NCBI RefSeq assembly: GCF_029382225.1
Contig: NZ_JARLTC010000058.1
Span: 1-32,477 of the forward strand
Length of the DNA: 32,477 nt
Source: Spongiactinospora sp. TRM90649
GTDB lineage: Bacteria > Actinomycetota > Actinomycetes > Streptosporangiales > Streptosporangiaceae
Direction of reading: 5' to 3'
Shown here: piece after piece, positions 1 through 7,620 of the stretch
How positions within the stretch are numbered: the stretch's first letter is position 1
Layout: the number at the start of each line of letters is the position of its first letter
The notes under the pieces: model-generated
What the model saw: the letters and a program-made list of their open reading frames with translations, nothing else
Database searches by the model: none
Told to the model about the DNA's origin: nothing
Program-made: the position numbers and the translations under genes

Positions 1-2201
1 CCGACCTCCCCTTCGACCGGCTCATCGAAGACCTCCAGCCCGCCCGCACCCTCACCCACCACCCCCTCATCCAGGTGTGCCTGACCGTGCAGAGCGAGCT
101 GGACTCCGTCCCCGCGTTCGCCCTGCCCGGCCTGGACTGCACGCCCGAGGACGCCGTCCACGAGGTGTCGCGCTTCGAGCTGGAGGTGACCCTGCGGGAC
201 GACCGGCTCCAGCTCACCTACGCGACCGGCCTGTTCGAGCGCGGCACCGTCCGGGCGTTCGGGGAGCGGCTGCTCAAGGTGCTGGCCCAGGTCGCCGCCG
301 CTCCGGACACCCGGGTCGGCGACCTCGACGTGCGCACGGCGGGGGAGCGCCGGCGGCTGGCCGTGTTCAACGCGACCGGCGGGCCGCCGCCGTCCCGCAC
401 GGTGACGGGGCTGTTCGCCGAGCGGGCCGCGCGGACACCGGACGCGCCCGCCGTCCTGCACGACGCCGGACGGCTCACCTACCGCGAGCTGGACGCACGC
501 TCCGGACGGCTGGCCCGCGACCTGCTGCGCGCGGGAGTCCGGCCGGGCACGGCGGTGCCGCTGCTGATGCGGCGCTCGCCGGAGCTGATCGTGGCGATCC
601 TGGCCGTGCTCAGGGCCGGCGCCTACTACCTGCCGCTGCACACGCAGCAGCCGGACGCGCAGTCGCGCGCGGTGCTCGCCACGGTGACCGGCCCGGTGCT
701 GCTCACCGACGCCGCCTACCGGTTCCACGCGCTGACCGTCGAGCAGGCCGCCGAGGGCCGCCACGTCATCACGGTCCCGCAGGACGAACCGGCCCCACCC
801 GCCGACGCCGATCCCGGCCGCCCGCTGCCCCGGGTGGATCCGGGGCAGCCCGCATACGTGATGTTCACCTCCGGCTCCACCGGCAGGCCCAAGGGCATCG
901 TGGTCACCCACCAGAACGTCGCCGACCTGGCCCTTGACCAGTGCTGGGGCATCGGCGAGGGCGACCGGGTGCTGTTCCACGCCCCGCACGCCTTCGACGC
1001 GTCCGTCTACGAGATCTTCGCCCCGCTGACGCAGGGGGCGGCGGTGGCCGTGGCCGCCTCCGACCTCATCGACCCGACGGTCTTCGCCGCCGAACTGGCC
1101 CGCCACGAGGTGACCCACCTGTCGCTGACCGCCGGGCTGTTCCGCGTCCTGGCCGAGGACGCCACCGGGGCGTTCGGACGGCTGACCGAGGTGACCACCG
1201 GCGGCGACGTGATCGCCCCGCAGGCCGTGGACCGGCTGCTGCGCGAGCATCCGGGGCTGATCGTCCGCACCACCTACGGCCCGACCGAGGCCACCCTGTG
1301 CGTCACCCAGGCCCCGCACATCGTCCCGGCCCTGGACGGCTCGCCGGTGCCGCTGGGGCTCCCGCTGGACGCCACCCGGATCCACCTGCTCGACGACCGC
1401 CTGCGGCCGGTGCCGCACGGCGTCGAGGGCGAGGTCCACCTCGCGGGCGCGGGGCTGGCCATCGGCTACGCGGAACAGCCCGCGCTGACGGCGGAGCGCT
1501 TCGTCGCCGACCCGTACGGCCCGCCGGGCACCCGCATGTACCGCACCGGCGACCTGGCCCGCTGGAACGCCGACGGAGACCTGATCTTCACCGGCCGGGC
1601 CGACGACCAGGTCAAGATCCGCGGCCACCGGGTGGAGCCCGCCCAGGTCGAGGCCGCGCTGGCGGCGCTGCCCGGCGTCGGGCAGGCCGCGGTCGTCGCG
1701 GCCGACGACGGGTCGGGCGGCAAACGGCTGGTCGCCTACGTCACCCCGGTGCCGGGCGCGCCCGAGGAGCCCGATCCGGCCCTGCTGCGCGCCGAGGCGG
1801 CGCGGGTGCTCCCGGACTACATGGTCCCGGCCGCGATCGTCGCGCTGGCCGCGCTGCCGGTCACCCCGAACGGCAAGCTCGACCGCGCCGCGCTGCCCGT
1901 CCCCAGGCAGGACGGCACCGGCCGGGGCCCGCGCACGCCGCGCGAGGAGCTGCTGTGCGGCCTGTTCGCCGAGGTGCTGGGCCTGCCGGAGGTAGGCGCA
2001 GACGTCAGCTTCTTCGACCTCGGCGGGCACTCGCTGCAGGTGGGCCGCCTGGTCAACCGGATCCGCGCGGTGCTCAACGTGGAGGTGGGCATCCGCGCGG
2101 TCTTCGACGCCCCCACGGTGGCGAGGCTCGCGGAACGACTCGACGAGGCCCGCCCTGCCAGACCGATGCTGCGCCGCAGGGCGCGGCCCGGACCAGCGTG
2201 A
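1..2201 (+). CDS. Nonribosomal peptide synthetase, 3' end (C-terminus of C domain, A, PCP); 5' partial
   Basis: The frame is open from base 3, so the gene starts left of the window. The first ~25 residues (DLPFDRLIEDLQPAR, then HPLIQV) are the conserved end of a condensation domain. A complete adenylation domain follows: A3 FTSGSTGRPKG (nt ~867-899), A4 FDASVYE, A5 TTYGPTEATLC (nt ~1270-1302), A7 YRTGDLARW, A8 GRADDQVKIRGHR and A10 NGKLDRAAL with the catalytic Lys. A peptidyl carrier domain has LGGHSLQ, with the phosphopantetheine Ser at 2031-2033. The protein then ends in an Arg/Pro-rich tail with no thioesterase, reductase or further C domain. Readable pocket residues are D235, A236, Y239, T322, L330, C331 and K517, reminiscent of aromatic or phenylglycine-type codes, but I cannot assign the substrate. 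The methyltransferase gene follows after 41 bp in the same direction. Later genes look unrelated, so the cluster border is probably near 3.07 kb. Confidence 0.95.
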   Translation, partial: DLPFDRLIEDLQPARTLTHHPLIQVCLTVQSELDSVPAFALPGLDCTPEDAVHEVSRFELEVTLRDDRLQLTYATGLFERGTVRAFGERLLKVLAQVAAAPDTRVGDLDVRTAGERRRLAVFNATGGPPPSRTVTGLFAERAARTPDAPAVLHDAGRLTYRELDARSGRLARDLLRAGVRPGTAVPLLMRRSPELIVAILAVLRAGAYYLPLHTQQPDAQSRAVLATVTGPVLLTDAAYRFHALTVEQAAEGRHVITVPQDEPAPPADADPGRPLPRVDPGQPAYVMFTSGSTGRPKGIVVTHQNVADLALDQCWGIGEGDRVLFHAPHAFDASVYEIFAPLTQGAAVAVAASDLIDPTVFAAELARHEVTHLSLTAGLFRVLAEDATGAFGRLTEVTTGGDVIAPQAVDRLLREHPGLIVRTTYGPTEATLCVTQAPHIVPALDGSPVPLGLPLDATRIHLLDDRLRPVPHGVEGEVHLAGAGLAIGYAEQPALTAERFVADPYGPPGTRMYRTGDLARWNADGDLIFTGRADDQVKIRGHRVEPAQVEAALAALPGVGQAAVVAADDGSGGKRLVAYVTPVPGAPEEPDPALLRAEAARVLPDYMVPAAIVALAALPVTPNGKLDRAALPVPRQDGTGRGPRTPREELLCGLFAEVLGLPEVGADVSFFDLGGHSLQVGRLVNRIRAVLNVEVGIRAVFDAPTVARLAERLDEARPARPMLRRRARPGPA

Positions 2202-2242
2202 CGGCACGCCGTCCATCGACCGACGAATCAGGGAGCGAGACA

Positions 2243-3067
2243 GTGGCAGTACCCCCTGTGCTTCTCAAGGAAGACGAGCTGCTCCAGGACGAGGCAGACG
2301 GCTCGGCCTACGAGACGGCCCGCGACATATCGAAGTACCTGCTCATGCACTACGGGACCGTGGAGGACGCGTTCGAGCGCCCGCATCATCCGCTGGCCCC
2401 CTCGCACGGCTATCCCGCGCGCCTGTCGGAACTGCTGGAGCTGGTCGCGCTGCGCACCGGCACGCTCGTGCGGACCGCGCTGGACGCCGGGTGCAGCGTC
2501 GGAGGCATCTCGCACGCGCTGAGCACGTGGGTGCAGGACGTGGTGGTCGGCATCGACGCTAGCCCCCGGTCCATCGAGATCGCCCAGTCGCTGACGCGCC
2601 ACGGCGGCGGGACCTTCAGCGTGGTGCAGCTCGGGCCGTTCTCCAGGGAGATCCAGGTGACCCTGCCCGAGGCCGAGCGGCGGGCCCGCGTGGAGTTCGA
2701 CGTGGACGACGCGTGCTCGCTCGCCGTGCCGTCCCGCCCGTACGACGCGGTGGTGCTCTCCAACGTGCTGGACCGCGTCCGCGACCCCGAGGTGTGCCTG
2801 CGTCAGTTCACCGACTCCACGGCCCTGCTGCGCCGGGGCGGGCTGCTCATGGTCGCCTGCCCATGGTCCTGGTACCCGGAGTTCAGCCCCCCGGAGACCT
2901 GGCTCGGGTCCTCAGGCGACTGCGTCACGAGCGAGCAGGGCCTGAAGAACGTGCTGTCCGGCGGCCTGGACCTGATGCTGGAGAAGGACGAGGCGGGCGT
3001 GCTGCGCCAGAATCCGCGCGAGTACGACTACTTCGAGGCCCACGTCACGGTGTGGAAGAAGCGCTGA
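2243..3067 (+). CDS. SAM-dependent methyltransferase resembling the OvoA C-terminal (4-mercaptohistidine N1-methyltransferase) domain
   Basis: 274 residues from GTG 2243, with GGGAG seven bases upstream. The SAM-binding motif I is ALDAGCSVGGIS (79-90), followed by the acidic strand end VGIDAS (102-107). Features beyond a generic class I methyltransferase match the family usually annotated as putative 4-mercaptohistidine N1-methyltransferase, the C-terminal domain of the ovothiol synthase OvoA: YETARDISKYLLMHYG near residue 23, CPWSWYPEFSPPETWLG at 206-222 and REYDYFEAHVTVWKK at 259-273. OvoA's sulfoxide-synthase domain is absent, so this is a free-standing version. It sits just downstream of the NRPS gene and probably shares its transcript, suggesting that it methylates an imidazole-like or other amino-acid nitrogen of the peptide or a precursor. 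That substrate is inference. An alternative is a general tailoring O- or N-methyltransferase. Confidence 0.88.
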   Translation: MAVPPVLLKEDELLQDEADGSAYETARDISKYLLMHYGTVEDAFERPHHPLAPSHGYPARLSELLELVALRTGTLVRTALDAGCSVGGISHALSTWVQDVVVGIDASPRSIEIAQSLTRHGGGTFSVVQLGPFSREIQVTLPEAERRARVEFDVDDACSLAVPSRPYDAVVLSNVLDRVRDPEVCLRQFTDSTALLRRGGLLMVACPWSWYPEFSPPETWLGSSGDCVTSEQGLKNVLSGGLDLMLEKDEAGVLRQNPREYDYFEAHVTVWKKR

Positions 3068-3083
3068 TGCTCCCCGTCACACG

Positions 3084-3455
3084 TTAGGCGGGGTCACCGG
3101 GGTCCTCGCCTGGCGGCTTTCCCGGGGGGCCGGGGTGGTGGACGATGTCGCCGTTGATCACCCCGAAGGCGGTGGAGCCGGGGCCCGAAGCGGTGATGCG
3201 CTGGTCGATGCGGGCGCTCCCGGAAGACGGCCGCGCCGCCGGTTCCGGCTCGGGCTCCGGTTCCGGCTGGGGCTTCGGCGGGACGACCAGCACGACGACG
3301 GTCAGCACGAGCCCGGCGACCCCCGCCGTCCCGCCGACGACGCCGGCGATCTGGTCGGCCTGTTGCAGGTCCACCCACGCCACGGTCGCGAGCACGGTGC
3401 CCGTGCCCGCGAGCAGCAGCGACAGGCCCAGCCAGATCAATGCGCGGCGTGACAT
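3084..3455 (-). CDS. Small membrane protein with two TM helices, PEP linker and C-terminal glycine-rich tail
   Basis: About 123 residues. I chose ATG 3455 because an AGGTGG motif lies 11 bases upstream; a GTG at 3470 would add five residues but has no ribosome site. Two hydrophobic segments (about residues 7-25 and 36-57) form a hairpin, followed by VVPPKPQPEPEPEPEP, a stiff proline/glutamate spacer. The tail contains ASGPGSTAFGVINGDIVH, similar to the small Gly/Ser/Asn repeat motifs found at the end of many actinomycete membrane and effector-associated proteins. No enzyme motif is visible and the function is unknown. It converges on the methyltransferase gene with a 16-bp gap and is probably not part of the NRPS cluster. 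Confidence 0.7.
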   Translation of the reverse strand: MSRRALIWLGLSLLLAGTGTVLATVAWVDLQQADQIAGVVGGTAGVAGLVLTVVVLVVPPKPQPEPEPEPEPAARPSSGSARIDQRITASGPGSTAFGVINGDIVHHPGPPGKPPGEDPGDPA

Positions 3456-3499
3456 GTCATAACCATCCACCTACGGCCGGTGAACGTCCAGGAGGTGGG

Positions 3500-4336
3500 T
3501 CACCGGGCGTGCAGGCCGCGGCGGCGGAGGGTGAGGCCGGTGCCCGCGGCGAGGATGACGACGGCTCCGACCAGTACCAGCACGCGTCCGTCGGGGCCCG
3601 CGTCGCCGCCGCCTCCGGTGCTCGCCCCGCCGATCGGGGTCTTGGCCACGCTGCCGTTGCCGTCCGACTCGGTGAGGTCGGTGTCGTCGTCTTCGGACGC
3701 GGACGGGCTGGGGCTCGGGCTAGTGCTCGTACTGGCGCTCGGGCTGGGGCTGGGGCTCGGGCTGGAGCCGCCGCCCGTGCCGCCGGTGCCGACGGTGAGG
3801 GGATAGGTGGTCAGCGCGTCCTTGTTGGTGACCTCGCACTTGATCAGCAGGTTCTGCGTGCTGGTGCCGATGTTGATGTCGCCGGGCCGGACGGTTCCCG
3901 TGCCGTTGGCCCTGGGGGTGGTGCTGAGGGTCACCCCGCCGTCGGGCAGTTCGATGATCCCGTCCGCGTCGGTGGGGGCGAGGCTGGCGGTCCCGGTGGC
4001 CGAGGTGAGCTTGTCGATGCCGCTGATGCCCGCGTAGGCGAAGAGCTTGGCCCCCGCGGGGAGCCCAATGGCGGGGGCGAGGATGCCGGCGGAGGAGTAG
4101 CGGCCGGTCCAGGTGATGGTCATCGTCGCGTCCAGCGGGGCCGACGTCGGCATGGTCAGCTCGATGTTCAGGCTGACCGGCTGCGGAATGTTCGTCGCGG
4201 TGTCGGTGCAGGAGTACTCCACCACCGAGGTCGCTGAGGTCGCTGTCGTCGCGTGGGCCGGTTCCCCGGCGAGTGCGGGACCGGCGGCGAGTAAGAGGCC
4301 GAGTGACAGTCGGGCTAAGGGTGAGCGGACGCGCAC
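3500..4336 (-). CDS. Secreted, C-terminally membrane-anchored surface protein
   Basis: 278 residues from GTG 4336, with GGAG six bases upstream. The N-terminus (VRVRSPLARLSLGLLLAAG) is a signal peptide probably cleaved after the Ala-His-Ala near residue 29. A beta-rich, Thr/Ser-rich exported domain with two Cys (YSCTD and IKCEV, likely a disulfide) spans about 35-185; it resembles the DUF6801-like domains of actinomycete surface proteins, though I hold that loosely. A Ser-Pro repeat linker (about 190-215), an acidic Asp/Glu patch, a Gly-rich stretch, one TM helix (about 252-270) and an RRRG stop-transfer end follow. There is no LPXTG sortase signal. The Ser-Pro repeats make the DNA around 3690-3775 low-complexity. 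The role is probably structural or adhesive; no enzymatic motif was seen. Confidence 0.75.
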   Translation of the reverse strand: MRVRSPLARLSLGLLLAAGPALAGEPAHATTATSATSVVEYSCTDTATNIPQPVSLNIELTMPTSAPLDATMTITWTGRYSSAGILAPAIGLPAGAKLFAYAGISGIDKLTSATGTASLAPTDADGIIELPDGGVTLSTTPRANGTGTVRPGDINIGTSTQNLLIKCEVTNKDALTTYPLTVGTGGTGGGSSPSPSPSPSASTSTSPSPSPSASEDDDTDLTESDGNGSVAKTPIGGASTGGGGDAGPDGRVLVLVGAVVILAAGTGLTLRRRGLHAR

Positions 4337-4575
4337 AGTGGACTCCAGTTGCGACGGATGTGACACAAGTGGAGACGGGGGACCGGCACGTTCGGTTGAC
4401 AGCACGCGCCGCCGTCGTGCTGGGATCTTACGACCGGGGAAGGGCGTATGTCCGGCGGCTATGGGCCTCCCGGCACGCTACGGCGGGCCGGACCCCGTCG
4501 TACCGTGCCGGGAGGGTTGTGCGGTGGAGCGAGACGCGGGCTTGGTCAGTGGGGACCACGCCTCGCACCACGTCT

Positions 4576-5004
4576 TCAGGCGTTCGTCGTGGCGCTCTGG
4601 CGGCGACGGTGCCAGAGATCGTCGAGGGCGAACGCGCCGCCGCGGCTGAAGGCCACGGCGAGGGCTCCCGCGCCGAGGGCGAGCACGAACTCGTAGCCGC
4701 CCTTGTCCACGGTGAAGCCGTTGGCGAAGTGGACGAAGAACATCGCGCCCACCATGTCGAGGGCGAGCAGGACGCCGAACACGGGGAGCGCCGCGCCGAG
4801 GATGAAGGCGACACCACCGATGATCTCCAGGAAGGTGATCGCGGGCGCGGCGATCATCGCCAGCGGCACCCCGGATCCCTCGAAGAACTGGGTCGTCATG
4901 CCGAGGCCCATCTGGGTCAGCTTCATCCAGCCGTGGACGAAGAAGACGGCGCCGATGGCCACCCTGGCGAGCAGCAACGCGATGGGCCGGGCGCGGTCGA
5001 TCAT
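4576..5004 (-). CDS. DoxX family membrane protein
   Basis: 142 residues from ATG 5004, with GGGAGG five bases upstream. Four hydrophobic helices are readable. The DoxX pattern is clear: an N-terminal LLARVAIGAVFFVHGWMK segment, a second helix with ITFLEIIGGVAFILGAA, and a conserved FFVHFANGF before the last helix. DoxX proteins are small inner-membrane redox-linked proteins; in mycobacteria one forms a complex with SodA and SseA against oxidative stress (established knowledge). The gene is divergent from a MarR regulator across an 86-bp spacer holding two operator-like sites, so control by that regulator is likely. The 239 bp between this gene and the secreted protein downstream hold nothing I can name. 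Confidence 0.88.
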   Translation of the reverse strand: MIDRARPIALLLARVAIGAVFFVHGWMKLTQMGLGMTTQFFEGSGVPLAMIAAPAITFLEIIGGVAFILGAALPVFGVLLALDMVGAMFFVHFANGFTVDKGGYEFVLALGAGALAVAFSRGGAFALDDLWHRRRQSATTNA

Positions 5005-5024
5005 GAACGCCTCCCTGACAACTG

Positions 5025-5038
5025 GTTCGAATTTGAAC
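5025..5038. promoter_or_regulatory. Operator-like site 1 (DoxX side) for the adjacent MarR regulator
   Basis: GTTCGAATTTGAAC is a near-perfect inverted repeat 20 bp upstream of the DoxX start. Read on the minus strand, it shares 11 of 14 bases with the second site at 5059-5072. Paired imperfect palindromes between a MarR gene and its divergent target are the usual layout for MarR autoregulation. Binding is inferred from position and symmetry only. Confidence 0.6.
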
Positions 5039-5058
5039 GACTGCTACTGTAGAGGTTC

Positions 5059-5072
5059 GTTCAAATCTAAAC
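5059..5072. promoter_or_regulatory. Operator-like site 2 (MarR side)
   Basis: GTTCAAATCTAAAC lies 18 bp upstream of the MarR start. It is an inverted copy of the site at 5025-5038, with centre-to-centre spacing of 34 bp, about three helical turns. That spacing would place two dimers on the same face of the DNA. This fits repression of both divergent genes, but it is inference. Confidence 0.55.
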
Positions 5073-5090
5073 AACAGTAAACTGGGAAAC

Positions 5091-5552
5091 GTGCCCGAAA
5101 CCCGATGGCTGGACTCCGAGGAGTTTGCCGCCTGGTATGCGTTCCTGACCGCCTACCACCGGCTGGAGAAGCTGATAGAAGAGCAGCTCAAGTCCGACGC
5201 GGGGGTCACGCACCCGCAGTACGAGATCATGGTCGCGCTCTCCGCGGCCCCCGAGCGCCAGCTTCGGATGACCGAACTGGCCAGGCTGGTCGTGGTGTCG
5301 AAGAGCGCGCTGACCTACCAAATCGGGCAATTGGAGAAGTCCGGAATGGTGCGGCGGACCGACTGCCCCGACGACGAGCGCGGAGTCCTGGCGGTGCTCA
5401 CCGAGCAGGGCCTGCACTGCCTGCGGCGACTCGCGCCCGGCCACGTCGATGTGGTGCGCAAGTACCTGATCGACACCCTGACCCGAGACGAGCTGGCCTC
5501 GCTCACCTCGGCCATGGGCAAGGCCAACCGGGCGATGGGCGCGCTCGGCTAG
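5091..5552 (+). CDS. MarR family transcriptional regulator
   Basis: 153 residues from GTG 5091; the ribosome site is weak (GGGAAA). The fold order matches MarR: N-terminal dimerisation helices, a winged helix-turn-helix around residues 60-105 (MTELARLVVVSKSALTYQIG as recognition region, then GMVRRTDCPDDERGVLAVLT as the wing with the family's D-x-R-G), and a C-terminal dimerisation helix. A single Cys in the wing (TDCPDDE) could be redox-sensitive, but there is no second Cys as in OhrR two-Cys types. Divergent from doxX and convergent with the phosphatase gene, with which it overlaps by four bases at the stop codons. It most likely represses itself and doxX. Confidence 0.92.
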   Translation: MPETRWLDSEEFAAWYAFLTAYHRLEKLIEEQLKSDAGVTHPQYEIMVALSAAPERQLRMTELARLVVVSKSALTYQIGQLEKSGMVRRTDCPDDERGVLAVLTEQGLHCLRRLAPGHVDVVRKYLIDTLTRDELASLTSAMGKANRAMGALG

Positions 5553-6757
5553 GCGGGCACGCCGAGCGCCAGCAGCGCGGCGTCGTCCTCCAGGCCGTCG
5601 CCGAACCCGTGCAGCAGGTCCACGATCGCGGCGACGGTCTCCCGCGCCGTGGCCGGGGCCAGCCGCCGGGCGAGGTCGAGCAGCGCCGCGTCGCCGAACC
5701 GCTCGTCGCCCTTCCCGGTGCGGGCCTCGGTGAGCCCGTCGGTGTAGAGCAGCAGCGTGTCGCCCGGCCGGAGCACGACCCCGGTCGAGATGAACGTCGC
5801 GGTGGGCAGCAGGCCCACGACGAGCCCGCCGGTGGTGGGCAGGTACGCGGCTTCGCCGTCCGCGCGCAGCAGCAGGGCGGGCGGATGCCCGCCGCTGGCC
5901 AGCTCGACGCCGAACGTGCCGTCGCCGGGGGAGAGCGACCCGGCGATGACCGTGCAGTAGCGGGGGTCCTCGCCGGTGTGGCGCTCGTTCAGGACGGTGT
6001 CCAGCGTGGCGAGCACCTTCGCCGGGGCCGGGTCGTGCATCGCCGCCGCCCGCAGCGTGTACCGGGCCAGCGAGGTCACCGCCGCCGCCTCCGGCCCCTT
6101 GCCGACCACGTCGCCCAGGAAGAAGGCCCAGCGCTCGCCGCCCAGCGAGAACAGGTCGTAGAAGTCGCCGCCCAGGTTGTCCGGCGAGGCCGCCTGGTAG
6201 TGGGCCACCGCCGTCAGCCCCGGTACGGCGGGCAGCGACGGCGGCAGCAGGCTGCTCTGCAGCGTGGCCACCACCTGCTGCAGCCGCGCCCGGTCCACCT
6301 CGGCCGCCCGGTGGGCCTCCTCCGCCTCGCGGCGGGCGCGCAGCAGCTCGGCCTCGTAGGCCCGCCGGGCGCGGGCGTCGGAGATCATGGTCCGGATCAG
6401 CGCCGGCGTGCCCTCGGCGGAGTGCTTCACCACCGAGGCGACCAGCACCGGCAGCCGTCCGCCCCCGGCCGTGGCCAGCTCCAGCGCGATCTCGCCGACC
6501 CGGCCCTGCATGTGCAGCAGCGGGGCGTAGTGCGTCTCGTGGTAGAGCCTGCCGCCGACCGTGAGCAGGTCGGTGAAGCGCAGCCGTCCGACCACGTCCT
6601 CGCGGCGACGGCCGAGCCAGTCCAGCAGGGTGCCGTTGATCTTGACGATGGTGCCGTCCGGCAGGGTGGACAGGTAGCCGCAGGGCGCGTTCTCGTACAG
6701 GTCGTCGGCGCTGTCCTCCAACGGCGGGGCGCACTCCTCGCGCTGGGGATCAGACAC
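5549..6757 (-). CDS. rsbP: RsbP-like PAS-PP2C (SpoIIE-type) serine phosphatase
   Basis: 402 residues. A PAS domain (about 15-125, with YENAPCGYLSTLPDGTIVKI and WLGRRREDVVG) is followed by a coiled coil (about 130-165, Glu/Arg/Ala-rich) and a PP2C-type domain of the RsbU/SpoIIE class. Metal-binding landmarks are LGGDFYDLF (195-203), FFLGDVVGKGPEAA (212-225), ASGGHPP, LLLYTDGLTEA and the terminal EDDAALL. The order PAS, coiled coil, phosphatase is that of Bacillus subtilis RsbP, which dephosphorylates the anti-anti-sigma factor RsbV-P during energy stress. The start overlaps the end of the RsbQ-like gene by eight bases, so translation is coupled. The RsbV/RsbW/sigma partners are not adjacent; an RsbW-like ATPase lies at 12108-12626, but a link is speculative. 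Confidence 0.9.
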   Translation of the reverse strand: MSDPQREECAPPLEDSADDLYENAPCGYLSTLPDGTIVKINGTLLDWLGRRREDVVGRLRFTDLLTVGGRLYHETHYAPLLHMQGRVGEIALELATAGGGRLPVLVASVVKHSAEGTPALIRTMISDARARRAYEAELLRARREAEEAHRAAEVDRARLQQVVATLQSSLLPPSLPAVPGLTAVAHYQAASPDNLGGDFYDLFSLGGERWAFFLGDVVGKGPEAAAVTSLARYTLRAAAMHDPAPAKVLATLDTVLNERHTGEDPRYCTVIAGSLSPGDGTFGVELASGGHPPALLLRADGEAAYLPTTGGLVVGLLPTATFISTGVVLRPGDTLLLYTDGLTEARTGKGDERFGDAALLDLARRLAPATARETVAAIVDLLHGFGDGLEDDAALLALGVPA

Positions 6758-7550
6758 GGCGGGCGAAGTCGGCGATGGCCGCGGCGGTGACCTCCGGGGC
6801 GCTGAGCTGTGGGCAGTGGCCGGTGGCCCGCAGGGTGACCAGGCGGCTGCCCGGGATGGCGGCGTGCACGTACGCGCCGACCTCGCGGGGCGCGATCACG
6901 TCGTGCTCGCAGTCCACGACGAGGGTCGGCACGCGCACGCCGGGCAGGTCGGCCCGGTTGTCGGCGAGGAACGTGGCGCGGGCGAACACCCGCGCGATCG
7001 CCGGGTCGGTACGGCAGAAGGCGTTCGCCAGCTCCTCGCCCAGCTCGGGGCGCTCCGGGTTGCCCATGATCACCGGGGCCATCGCGGCCGACCAGCCCAG
7101 GTAGTTGGCCTCCAGCGAGTCCAGTAGCTCGTCGATGTCGGCGGCGGTGAACGCGCCCCGGTAGCCCTCCTCGTCGATGTAGCAGGGGGAGGGGACGAGC
7201 AGCACCAGCCCGCCGAACCGCTCAGGCTCGGCGGCGGCGGCCAGCACGCCGATCATCGCGCTGACCGAGTGGCCGACGAACACCGCCCCGCGCAGGTCGA
7301 GCGCGCCCGCGATGTCGAGCACGTCGCGGGCGTAGCCGTCCAGCGTGGCGTAGCGGTCCTCGCGCCACTGCGACAGGTCGGAGCCGCCGGAGCCCACGTA
7401 GTCGAACATGACCACCCGGAACTCCTTCGCCAGGACCGGGGCCACCAGCCGCCAGAGGTTCTGGTCACAGCCGAATCCGTGGGCCAGCATCACGACGGGA
7501 GCATCGGGAGGCCCGGTCATCACGACGTTGTTCCGGTCTCGCACGCCCAT
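6750..7550 (-). CDS. rsbQ: RsbQ-like alpha/beta hydrolase (energy-stress regulator)
   Basis: 266 residues from ATG 7550, preceded at nine bases by GGGAAG; an ATG at 7559 would touch that motif directly and is less likely. Signatures match B. subtilis RsbQ closely: HGFGCDQNLWR near residue 24, VMFDYVGSGGSDLS near 47, FVGHSVSAMIG with nucleophile Ser95, VPSPCYIDEEGY, FCRTDPAIAR, Asp217 in CEHDVIAP and His245 in GHCPQLS. RsbQ is required for activation of RsbP, probably by supplying a small hydrophobic ligand; plant D14/KAI2 strigolactone and karrikin receptors belong to the same family (established knowledge). It is the first gene of the pair and overlaps rsbP, reproducing the Bacillus gene order. 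The downstream output is not visible here. Confidence 0.88.
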   Translation of the reverse strand: MGVRDRNNVVMTGPPDAPVVMLAHGFGCDQNLWRLVAPVLAKEFRVVMFDYVGSGGSDLSQWREDRYATLDGYARDVLDIAGALDLRGAVFVGHSVSAMIGVLAAAAEPERFGGLVLLVPSPCYIDEEGYRGAFTAADIDELLDSLEANYLGWSAAMAPVIMGNPERPELGEELANAFCRTDPAIARVFARATFLADNRADLPGVRVPTLVVDCEHDVIAPREVGAYVHAAIPGSRLVTLRATGHCPQLSAPEVTAAAIADFARRV

Positions 7551-7620
7551 GCGGGACATCTTCCCGTTATGCGTGATCGTCCACCGTCTACGCGTAGAGA
7601 GTCCGCCCTGGTGAGAAGGG

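Noticed and set aside
75..77. GTG at 75 as the NRPS start codon
   Set aside because: The same frame is open to the window edge and its first 24 codons encode a conserved condensation-domain end, so the gene begins outside the window.
3690..3775. Short repeats in the DNA, checked as a possible CRISPR or VNTR array
   Set aside because: They are degenerate codon runs for a Ser-Pro linker of the secreted protein, with no spacer structure.
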